Assembly: GCF_001570585.1 (NCBI RefSeq)
Contig: NZ_BBXF01000002.1
Coordinates: forward strand, 868,001-932,000
Source of the DNA: Herbidospora daliensis
GTDB lineage: Bacteria > Actinomycetota > Actinomycetes > Streptosporangiales > Streptosporangiaceae
DNA length: 64,000 nt
Reading direction: 5' to 3'
Made by a program: the position numbers and the translations under genes. Positions 51,368 to 64,000 of this stretch are shown here, piece by piece. Numbering within the stretch: position 1 is the first letter of the stretch; each line of letters begins with the position of its first letter. The notes beneath the pieces were generated by a model that was not told the DNA's origin, made no database searches, and was given only the letters and a program-made list of their open reading frames with translations.

Positions 51368-51383
51368 AACCGCGAACCCTACA

Positions 51384-51430
51384 AGGCACGCCGACCGGTC
51401 CCTTGTATTGGGGCTCCGATCGGCGTGCCT
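51384..51430. terminator. Long inverted repeat between purA and the GDPD gene
   Basis: AGGCACGCCGA (51384-51394) and TCGGCGTGCCT (51420-51430) are perfect 11-bp arms around 25 bp. It begins 6 bp after the purA stop (minus strand) and abuts the putative promoter of the GDPD gene, so it probably terminates purA. Confidence 0.6.
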
Positions 51431-51435
51431 CGAAA

Positions 51436-52785
<1,350 letters not shown>

Positions 52786-52818
52786 CTACCTGAGCTGCCG
52801 GAAAAAAGGGATCTCCGG

Positions 52819-53235
52819 TCAGTTCGACAGCGCGTCGGCCGCTTCTGGGGACGAGTCACGCAGGAACTGCTGGCACCGTTCGGCCTCGTCCTTCTCACCG
52901 ATCGCGTTGGCCGCGCGGGCCAGGGCGTTGAGGCAGCGCAGGAACCCCCGGTTGGGCGCGTGGTCCCAGGGGATCGGGCCATGGCCCTTCCACCCGGCAC
53001 GGCGCAACTGGTCGAGGCCCCGGTGGTAGCCGGTGCGGGCGAAGGCGTACGACGTGATGGCGTGCCCCGCCGCGAAGTAGTCGTCGGCCAGGGTGGCCCA
53101 GGCCGCGGAGTAGGTGGGGAACCGGGCCGCGACGTCGGCCGCCTTGATCCCGCTCTCCATCATCTTGCGCGCCTCGGCGTTGTCGGGAAGCTGCGTGGGG
53201 GGTGGGCCGGCCAGCAGGTTCTCGTGCGTTTCCAC
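52819..53235 (-). CDS. DUF3151 protein
   Basis: 138 aa, GTG start with GGGAG six nt upstream. The family pattern is clear: an N-terminal NLLAGPPPTQLP, then YSAAWATLADDYFAAGHAITSYAFARTGYHRGLDQLRRAGWKGHGPIP in pieces, and PNRGFLRCLNALARAA. DUF3151 is an actinobacterial cytoplasmic protein of unknown function, often found beside fba and purA as here. Confidence 0.93.
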   Translation of the reverse strand: METHENLLAGPPPTQLPDNAEARKMMESGIKAADVAARFPTYSAAWATLADDYFAAGHAITSYAFARTGYHRGLDQLRRAGWKGHGPIPWDHAPNRGFLRCLNALARAANAIGEKDEAERCQQFLRDSSPEAADALSN

Positions 53236-53319
53236 AGCGGCTCCCGTTCTCGTGATCGGTCTTTGAACACTGTCTTACCAGTAGCGGCAAACCGTAATCA
53301 TTTACTCCCGCCTATGCCA

Positions 53320-53348
53320 AAGGCCCGAATCTCCGCGATCCGGGCCTT
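53320..53348 (-). terminator. Hairpin downstream of fba
   Basis: AAGGCCCG and CGGGCCTT arms with a 13-nt loop, about 75 bp beyond the fba stop and before DUF3151. It acts as a second hairpin behind the repeated element at 53361-53421. Confidence 0.6.
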
Positions 53349-53360
53349 CGCACGTGGGTG

Positions 53361-53421
53361 TGTTCTCCGAGGCAGGTTCCGAGCGCGAGCCACGGCCGGC
53401 CTTCGGCCGTCCGCGTCTCGC
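53361..53421 (-). terminator. Repeated terminator element, copy B (after fba)
   Basis: Hairpin 53385-53421 (GCGAG/CTCGC outer stem and the same inner CGGCCG pairing as copy A) directly follows the fba stop. The 29-bp core 53387-53415 is identical to 38288-38316; the 26 bp before it are similar but not identical. Confidence 0.7.
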
Positions 53422-54444
<1,023 letters not shown>

Positions 54445-54563
54445 CGAAAGTCAGCTCCAATGATGGGGATTGGTGTAGACCAGTATTCCGAAGCGTGCCC
54501 GGATGTGTGAAGCGCCCCGGGTTGCCGCCGGTCTTCATCATGCCGGGGTACGCTCTTCTCGCG

Positions 54564-55271
54564 ATGGACGTCACGAATCTTCTCAGCGCCGAATGGTGGA
54601 TCGTCACCTTCGGGCTCATCGGCATTCTCACCATCATCTTCGCCGAGACCGGGCTTCTGATCGGCTTCTTCCTGCCCGGCGACTCGCTGCTGGTGGTCGC
54701 CGGCATGGGCGCGTCGGCCGAGGTGGCCTCGGCGGTCGGGCTCGACACGCCGTTCCCGCTGCCGGTCCTGCTCGTCGGCGCGCCGGTCTGCGCCATCGCG
54801 GGCGCGCAACTGGGCCACTACATCGGCGCGAAGGCGGGTCCCCGCCTGTTCGCCCGGCCCGACTCGCGCCTGTTCAAGCAGGAGTACGTCGAGAAGGCGC
54901 AGTACTACTTCGAGAAGTTCGGCCCGGAGAAGGCCGTCGTGCTGGCCCGGTTCATCCCGATCGTCCGGACCTTCCTGAACCCGGTCGCCGGCATGCTCGG
55001 CATGAAGCCGCGCCGGTTCCTGATCTGGAACATCGTCGGCGGCGTCCTGTGGACCGACGGCCTGCTGCTGTTCGGCTACTACGTCGGCAAGCTGGTGCCC
55101 AACGTCGACCGCTACATCCTGCCCGGCGCGGCGGTGATCATCCTGCTGTCGGTGATCCCGATCATCCGCGAGGTCATGAAGAACCGTAAGGCGGCCAAGG
55201 CCGCCGCTCTGGGGCTCCCGGTGCCGCCGCCGCCCGGCCCCAAGGGCAAGCACCACCGCGAGACGGCCTGA
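54564..55271 (+). CDS. DedA-family membrane protein
   Basis: 235 aa from the ATG at 54564. DedA/SNARE-associated pattern: AETGLLIGFFLPGDSLLVVAG, then GAQLGHYIGAKAG, FEKFGPEKAVVLARFIPIVRTFLNPVAG split by the family's Arg residues, and LGMKPRRFLIWNIVGGVLW. About five helices. DedA proteins help recycle undecaprenyl phosphate or phospholipids across the membrane; a given role here is inference. Basic, Pro-rich C-terminus. Confidence 0.92.
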   Translation: MDVTNLLSAEWWIVTFGLIGILTIIFAETGLLIGFFLPGDSLLVVAGMGASAEVASAVGLDTPFPLPVLLVGAPVCAIAGAQLGHYIGAKAGPRLFARPDSRLFKQEYVEKAQYYFEKFGPEKAVVLARFIPIVRTFLNPVAGMLGMKPRRFLIWNIVGGVLWTDGLLLFGYYVGKLVPNVDRYILPGAAVIILLSVIPIIREVMKNRKAAKAAALGLPVPPPPGPKGKHHRETA

Positions 55272-55337
55272 CACCTCCGGCCGATAGCCGATCGTAATAA
55301 TCTTACTTTTTGGGACAGCTCGGTCTTCCTAACCGGT

Positions 55338-55343
55338 TACCGT
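55338..55343 (+). promoter_or_regulatory. -10 motif of a probable leaderless gene
   Basis: TACCGT, seven bases, GTG at 55351; no Shine-Dalgarno. On the other strand pyrE shows the same pattern (TACGCT at 56306-56301, seven bases, ATG 56293). Confidence 0.45.
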
Positions 55344-55350
55344 CAGAAGA

Positions 55351-55785
55351 GTGGGACGACATAGGTCCGATCCGTTGGGGATCGCTCGGATCGTGCTCAT
55401 CGTGCTCGCGGTGGGCGCACTGCTGTCGTTGATCGTGGTGGGGGTCGTAGGGTTGCTCACCGCCACCGACCCCATCGAGGCCCCCGACACCCCGGTCCCC
55501 CCGGCCGCCTCCGCCCAGGCCGCCCGGACCGCCCCCGCGACCCTCCAGATCACCTGCCAGGCCGACCACTGCCCGGTCTTCGTCCGGATCCCGGGCGGCG
55601 ACGTGCTGATCAACGGGCAGCTCTCCAAGGGGGAGCAGGTCGCCTACTTCGACGGCAAACTCGACGTCGTGCTCGACGACGCCTCACTCGTGAAGATCTG
55701 GGAGAACGGGAAGCCGCGCCCCCCGGTGCAAGCCGGGGAGCCCGCCTCCTTCACCGTCACCCGAGGCCAAGGTCAGCCAAGCTGA
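55351..55785 (+). CDS. Membrane-anchored protein with RodZ-C-terminal-like domain
   Basis: 144 aa, GTG start. One membrane helix at about 12-38, an Ala/Pro linker to about 62, then a beta-rich domain (LQITCQADHCPVFVRIPGGDVLINGQL split by gaps, GEQVAYFDGKLDVVLDD and PASFTVTRG) that resembles DUF4115, the outer domain of RodZ. No HTH is present, so it is not a full RodZ. Two Cys near the domain start may form a disulphide. It converges on pyrE with 29 bp of overlap. Confidence 0.6.
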   Translation: MGRHRSDPLGIARIVLIVLAVGALLSLIVVGVVGLLTATDPIEAPDTPVPPAASAQAARTAPATLQITCQADHCPVFVRIPGGDVLINGQLSKGEQVAYFDGKLDVVLDDASLVKIWENGKPRPPVQAGEPASFTVTRGQGQPS

Positions 55786-56293
55786 ACGCCGACCGGTAGG
55801 GCACCCCGGCCGCCGCCAGGTTCTCGTCGCCACCCCGGTGCACGATCGTCGCGATGCCGACGACCACCGCCCCCGCCTCGTTCAACGCCTGTACGGCGGT
55901 CAGCACCGACCCCCCGGTCGTGGTGGTGTCCTCCACGGCCAGCACCCGGCGTCCGGCCACCTCGGGGCCCTCGATGCGGCGCTGGAGGCCGTGGGCCTTG
56001 CCCTCCTTGCGCACCACGAAGGCGTCGAGGCGCTCGCCCCGCGCGGCGGCGGCGTGCACCATCGCGGTCGCCACCGGGTCGGCGCCCAGGGTCAGCCCGC
56101 CGACCGCGTCGAAGCCGAGGTCGCGGGTCAGGTCGAGCATCACCCGGCCCACCAGCGGCGCCGCCGTGCCGTCGAGGGTCACGCGGCGCAGGTCGACGTA
56201 GTAGTCGGCCTCCTTGCCCGAGGAAAGGGTCACCCGGCCGTGCACGACGGCCTTGTTCTTGATCTCGTCCAGCAGAAGCTCTCGGTCAGTCAT
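55757..56293 (-). CDS. pyrE: Orotate phosphoribosyltransferase
   Basis: 178 aa. It joins orotate to PRPP in pyrimidine synthesis. HGRVTLSSGKEADYYVDLRR at the N-terminus, VGGLTLGADPVATAMVHA, VRKEGKAHGLQRRIEG and the PRPP-binding VLAVEDTTTTGGSVLTAV are diagnostic. The ATG lies seven bases after TACGCT, so the transcript may be leaderless. Confidence 0.96.
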   Translation of the reverse strand: MTDRELLLDEIKNKAVVHGRVTLSSGKEADYYVDLRRVTLDGTAAPLVGRVMLDLTRDLGFDAVGGLTLGADPVATAMVHAAAARGERLDAFVVRKEGKAHGLQRRIEGPEVAGRRVLAVEDTTTTGGSVLTAVQALNEAGAVVVGIATIVHRGGDENLAAAGVPYRSAFSLADLGLG

Positions 56294-56413
56294 GGGGCCC
56301 AGCGTATTGACCCTCTGGGTAAGTCAGTTTTCCTGACTCGGCTCAGTCGTGTTAGGAGACGCCCTGGACGCGGAATCATCAGGCGGTCAACCCCAGGTAA
56401 TCGAGAGGTAACA

Positions 56414-56959
56414 TTGAGTGTGCAAATCGGGCAAAGCGACGCGCAATTGCTCGACGCCCTCCGGGCCGGCGACTCCGCCGCCTACGGCGCCCTCTACGAA
56501 CGCCACCGCCCCGCCGCCCGCGCCGTCGCGCGCCACCTGCTCCGCCACGGGGCGATCGACGACGCCGACGACATCGTCGCCGAGACCTTCACCCGCATCC
56601 TCGACCTGATCCGCCGGGGCGGCGGCCCGAGGGGGGAGTTCCGCCCCTATCTCCTCGTCGCCGTCCGCCGCGCCGTCTACGACCGCGCCGACCGCCGCGA
56701 CGTCCCGACCCACGAGATCGAGCGGTACGACCCCGGCGAGCCCTTCGTCGATCCGGCGCTGGCGCGCTGCGAGCGGGCCGACGTCGCCCGCGCGTTCCGG
56801 TCGCTGCCGGAAAGGTGGCGCATGGTCCTGTGGCACACCGCCGTCGAAGACCATCAGGCGGCCGAGATCGCCCCGCTCATGGGGCTGACGGCCAACGGCG
56901 TGGCGGCGCTCGCCTACCGGGCCAGAAGGGGTCTGCGAGACGCCTACCTGCGCACGTGA
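56414..56959 (+). CDS. ECF-type sigma factor
   Basis: 181 aa from TTG 56414, with AGAGG six nt upstream; GTG at 56420 is an alternative. Region 2: AYGALYERHRPAARAVARHLL ... DDIVAETFTRILDLI. Region 4: FRSLPERWRMVLWHTAVEDH ... IAPLMGLTANGVAALAYRARRGL. No C-terminal extension and no anti-sigma gene next to it, unlike the fusion at 1355. Its trigger and target are unknown. Confidence 0.9.
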   Translation: MSVQIGQSDAQLLDALRAGDSAAYGALYERHRPAARAVARHLLRHGAIDDADDIVAETFTRILDLIRRGGGPRGEFRPYLLVAVRRAVYDRADRRDVPTHEIERYDPGEPFVDPALARCERADVARAFRSLPERWRMVLWHTAVEDHQAAEIAPLMGLTANGVAALAYRARRGLRDAYLRT

Positions 56960-57079
56960 CAGGAGGCAATAACGGGACAAACTGGTACGGTCGCGGAGGA
57001 GAGAATCGGCGGGATTCATCCTCGCGCCATCAGCCACCCGATTACCCTGAGATGGCCACGTTAAGGAAGGCGGTGTCGC

Positions 57080-58249
57080 GTGGATCGCTGCGCGCTCTTC
57101 GTCGACGCCGGTTATCTGCTGGCCGATGGGGCGATGGCCGTTCACGGGACCCGCCACCGTGAGGCCGTCACCTGGGACTATCCCGGCCTGCTCCAACTGC
57201 TGACCAACCTCGCCCGCGAGCGCACCGGCCTGCCGCTGCTGCGCTGCTACTGGTACGAGGCCACGGTCGAGGGCCGGCGCACCCCCGAACACGACGTGCT
57301 GGCCGACATCCCCGGCCTCAAGCTCCGCCTGGCCCGCATCCGGCCGGGCCGCCGCGAGGGCGTCGACGCCCAGGTCCACCGCGACCTGATGACCCTGGCC
57401 CGCAACAACGCCGTCTGCGACGCGGTCGTGGTCAGCGGCGACGAAGACCTGGCCCAGGTGGTCAGCGACGCGCAGGACCTCGGCGTCCGGGTCACCGTGA
57501 TCTCCATCGCCGCCGACGGCAACTGGGCCGCCTCGCGCACCCTCCGCCAGGAGTGCGACGACCTGGTCGAGATGAGCGGCGGCCACCTGCGCCCCTTCGT
57601 GGCCCTGTCGACCGGCGCCGAAGCCGCCCAGAACGGCACCCGCACCACCGGCGCCCTCCCGGCCCTCAACGGCGCCCAGGCGGCCCTGCCGCCCCCCGCC
57701 CCGGCCCCCGCGCCCGCTCCGCCGCCGCCGATGGCCCAGCCGCAGTCGAAGGGCTCCCACGCGGCCCCGCCGCCCAGGCAGCCGACGCCGACCTACACCT
57801 ACAACCCCAACCCCGAGCCGCCGCCGCAGCCCGCCCCGCCGCCTCCGGCCGCGCCGCCCCAGCCGCAGCCGCAATATCAGGGCTCCCACGGCAGCAGAGA
57901 CAGCGGCTACCGCGACACCAGCACGGGCGGCTTCCCCGCCGCCCAGCTCGGCCCCTACACGGGCCCCCAGGCCGCCCCGGTCGCCGCCCACAGCGGCGCG
58001 ACGACCACCCTGGCCGACGCGGTCAAGGCGGCCCACAAAGAAGGCCACGACTTCGGCGACTCGATAGCGCGTGACGCGCCCGCGTTGTGGCTGGAGGCGG
58101 TGCTGGCCCGCAAGCCCCGCATGCCCTCCGACCTGGAGGCGCGGCTCCTCCAGGGCTCGTCGCTCCCGATCGACTTCCTGCTCCACGACGAGGTGCGCCA
58201 CGCCCTGCGGCGCGGCTTCTGGGACGCGCTCGAACGCGCCCGCCGCTAG
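57080..58249 (+). CDS. NYN-domain (PIN-like) ribonuclease with Pro-rich linker
   Basis: 389 aa, GTG start with GGAAGG upstream. Residues 1-175 are a NYN domain with Asp in LFVDAGYLL, a central LARIRPGRREGVDAQVHRDL and VVVSGDEDLAQVVSDA, matching the acidic metal site of PIN-like nucleases. Residues about 195-330 are a disordered Pro/Gln/Ala linker. Residues about 335-389 form a small helical domain (TTLADAVKAAHKEGHDFGDS). Likely an RNA-processing enzyme; substrate unknown. The stop overlaps the convergent osaB-like gene by 4 bp. Confidence 0.85.
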   Translation: MDRCALFVDAGYLLADGAMAVHGTRHREAVTWDYPGLLQLLTNLARERTGLPLLRCYWYEATVEGRRTPEHDVLADIPGLKLRLARIRPGRREGVDAQVHRDLMTLARNNAVCDAVVVSGDEDLAQVVSDAQDLGVRVTVISIAADGNWAASRTLRQECDDLVEMSGGHLRPFVALSTGAEAAQNGTRTTGALPALNGAQAALPPPAPAPAPAPPPPMAQPQSKGSHAAPPPRQPTPTYTYNPNPEPPPQPAPPPPAAPPQPQPQYQGSHGSRDSGYRDTSTGGFPAAQLGPYTGPQAAPVAAHSGATTTLADAVKAAHKEGHDFGDSIARDAPALWLEAVLARKPRMPSDLEARLLQGSSLPIDFLLHDEVRHALRRGFWDALERARR

Positions 58250-58872
58250 CTCAGGGCGTCGAAGCCAGCCCTCAGGTTGGCGATGCGCTGCCCCAGGTCG
58301 GACAGGGGGCCGCTCAGGGGTGAGTCGCCGTTCTTGCGCGCGAGGTCGCGTACGCGGCCCAGTTCTTCCTCGACCGCGGTGAGACGGCGGGAGAGCTCCG
58401 GCAGAACAGCGGGCTGGTCGCCGTTGCCGGGCAGCTCGGTGGCGAGGCGTTCGCGCAGCAGCGTCGCCTGCTCGGTCAGGCGGCGGTTCATGTTGTAGAG
58501 CTCGACGAAGACCGCCACCTTGGCCCGGAGCACCCACGGGTCGAAAGGCTTGGTCAGGTAGTCGACCGCGCCCGCCTGGTAGCCGCGGAAGGCGTAGTCG
58601 GGGGCGCTGTCGACGACCGTCAGGAAGATGATCGGGATGTTCCTCGTGCGTTCGCGGCGCTTGATGTGGGCGGCCGTCTCGAAGCCGTCCATGCCGGGCA
58701 TGCGGACGTCGAGGAGGATCAACGCGAACTCGGTGCTGAGCAGGGCTTTGAGGGCCTCTTCCCCGGAGCGGGCGCGCACGGGGGTCAGGTCGAGGGAGCT
58801 GAGGATGGCCTCGAGTGCGATGAGGTTCTCCTCGCGGTCGTCGACCATGAGGATCTTCGCCCGGTCTGGCAT
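58246..58872 (-). CDS. osaB: Response regulator without DNA-binding domain (OsaB-like)
   Basis: 208 aa. REC domain at 1-125: ILMVDDREENLIAL with the acidic pair, the phospho-acceptor Asp in LILLDVRMPGMDG, LTVVD and the Lys in VDYLTKPFD. The C-terminal 80 residues form coiled coil (MNRRLTEQATLLRERLATEL, RRLTAVEEELGRVRDL) with no HTH. In Streptomyces OsaB is such a regulator, adjoining the OsaA sensor kinase in osmotic-stress control; this gene begins 4 bp after the kinase gene. Confidence 0.82.
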   Translation of the reverse strand: MPDRAKILMVDDREENLIALEAILSSLDLTPVRARSGEEALKALLSTEFALILLDVRMPGMDGFETAAHIKRRERTRNIPIIFLTVVDSAPDYAFRGYQAGAVDYLTKPFDPWVLRAKVAVFVELYNMNRRLTEQATLLRERLATELPGNGDQPAVLPELSRRLTAVEEELGRVRDLARKNGDSPLSGPLSDLGQRIANLRAGFDALS

Positions 58873-58875
58873 CGA

Positions 58876-63072
<4,197 letters not shown>

Positions 63073-63174
63073 GGGGCCTCCTTACGTGTCTGCCCAGTCT
63101 GTCACGTTCCGTGGTAGCTCTACCGGCCGTTGATTGACCGCGCGTCAGAGCGAATTGTGGTAAGCACGTGTGCA

Positions 63175-64000
63175 GTGGCGAATTCTCCACGTGCCGTGCT
63201 CGCGGCGTCGTTCACGACGGGTGAGACGGCCGTTCCAGCGGCGAAGCGGTTCACCCAAGAGGTGATGACCGCGTGGGCCGCCATGCCCGTCGGCGCCGAG
63301 GCCGAGCGGCTCACCAGGGCGCTCGTCGAAGGGGTCTCCGGCGAGTCGTTCGAGGTGAGATGGCTCCACCAAGGCGACTCTATCCAGCTTGAGGTCATCG
63401 AGCGCGGTCATGACTACGGTCCGCCGCTCGACGCGGCCGACTGGGGGGTCTCGTTCTCCGGCAACTCCCGGGTCCGCTGGGCGCGGCTCGACCTGCCGGG
63501 GGGTGGCGGCGTACCAGAGGAGGAGGCCTGGACCGAACCCACGCCCAGCCCCGGCTGGCTGGGGTTCCTGGCCGACGCGAGCGACCTGCTCGCCGGCACG
63601 CTCGACCCCGGCATGGTGCCGGCGATCATCGCCCAGATGGTGGTGCCCCGGCTGGCCTCCTGGTGCGCGGTCTACACGGCCGACCAGGGCACCGGGCCGC
63701 TGCGGCTCGACTATCTCTGGCACGCCGACGAGGCCCAGAGCGACGCGCTGCGGGCGCGGCTGGCCGACGTGGTGCTGCCGTCGGCCGACGGGCCGGCCGT
63801 GCTCAGCGTCGACGGCACCCAGGCCCTCGGGTTCCCGCTGACCGCGCGAGGGCGGCGGCTGGGCGTGATGTGCCTGGGGCGCCGCGACCGGTTCCCCGAC
63901 GAGAGCCTGCAACTGGCCGAAGACCTGGCCCGGCGGGCCGCGCTGGCGCTCGACAACGCCCGCCTCTACGCCCAGCAGGCGGCGGCCAACCGGGCGCTCC
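63175..64000 (+). CDS. osaC: OsaC-like multidomain phosphatase/sensor, N-terminal part (3' end outside window)
   Basis: At least 275 aa from GTG 63175 to the window edge. Residues about 20-95 resemble the ATP-binding/anti-sigma part of RsbW-type proteins only loosely (FTQEVMTAWAAMPVGAEAER). Residues about 130-275 form a GAF domain: FLADASDLLAGTLDPGMVPAII, LASWCAVYTAD, GFPLTARGRRLGVMCLG and ALALDNARLYAQQ. Proteins of this kind continue into a PP2C-type phosphatase; in Streptomyces OsaC is divergent from osaAB and counteracts SigB. The divergent position next to an osaA-like gene supports that reading; the phosphatase half is not visible. Confidence 0.65.
   Translation, partial: MANSPRAVLAASFTTGETAVPAAKRFTQEVMTAWAAMPVGAEAERLTRALVEGVSGESFEVRWLHQGDSIQLEVIERGHDYGPPLDAADWGVSFSGNSRVRWARLDLPGGGGVPEEEAWTEPTPSPGWLGFLADASDLLAGTLDPGMVPAIIAQMVVPRLASWCAVYTADQGTGPLRLDYLWHADEAQSDALRARLADVVLPSADGPAVLSVDGTQALGFPLTARGRRLGVMCLGRRDRFPDESLQLAEDLARRAALALDNARLYAQQAAANRAL

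Overview
The window is high-GC DNA (roughly 70% by eye) with Streptomyces-type features: GTG/TTG starts, ATGA/GTGA-coupled operons, conservons, a DUF397/DUF5753 regulator pair, an Osa-type osmotic-stress locus, ROK-controlled xylose genes and several genes that look leaderless. This fits a filamentous actinomycete; Streptosporangiales is my guess, but there is no rRNA or tRNA here to prove it. I saw no insertion sequence, prophage or CRISPR array.

Layout. 1-5735: a membrane-tethered ECF sigma factor fused to a GH128-like domain (cut by the window edge), a DUF305 lipoprotein coupled to a ferric-reductase-like flavoprotein, then a DUF397/XRE pair and two small genes that may be the remnant of an integrative element. 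5770-9380: secreted LPMO, a second DUF305 lipoprotein, a GNAT-aldo/keto reductase fusion, a VOC protein and a small protein. 9349-13984: ROK regulator, xylA, xylB with operator and promoter, then a DUF998 membrane protein. 14033-20184: two convergent conservons, one complete (cvnABCD, minus strand) and one reduced to cvnA-cvnC. 20296-24720: an SDR, then a tandemly duplicated cassette of DUF1023 hydrolase plus lipoprotein, each copy behind the same apparently leaderless promoter. 25014-38258: cell-surface polysaccharide region with acyltransferases, glycosyltransferases, WecB, a UDP-HexNAc dehydrogenase, a DUF4434 protein and an NrtR-like regulator. 38262-44660: polysaccharide deacetylase, HisC-like aminotransferase, EamA transporter, small unknowns, an HTH protein, a divergent SDR/TetR pair with twin operators, and a repeat-rich gap. 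44661-56293: an unusual regulator, a MurA-like enzyme, purD, corA with a possible leader peptide, GDPD, purA, DUF3151, fba, DedA, a RodZ-like protein and pyrE. 56414-64000: ECF sigma factor, NYN nuclease, and an osaB/osaA/osaC-like cluster running off the right edge.

The best candidates for an undescribed system are the duplicated DUF1023-lipoprotein cassette (possibly effector/immunity-like), the sigma-zinc finger-membrane-glycosidase fusion as a one-protein cell-envelope sensor, and the acyltransferase whose 93-bp-repeat tail continues beyond amber stops. Functions of named families are established knowledge; links between genes, operators and leaderless starts are inference from sequence.
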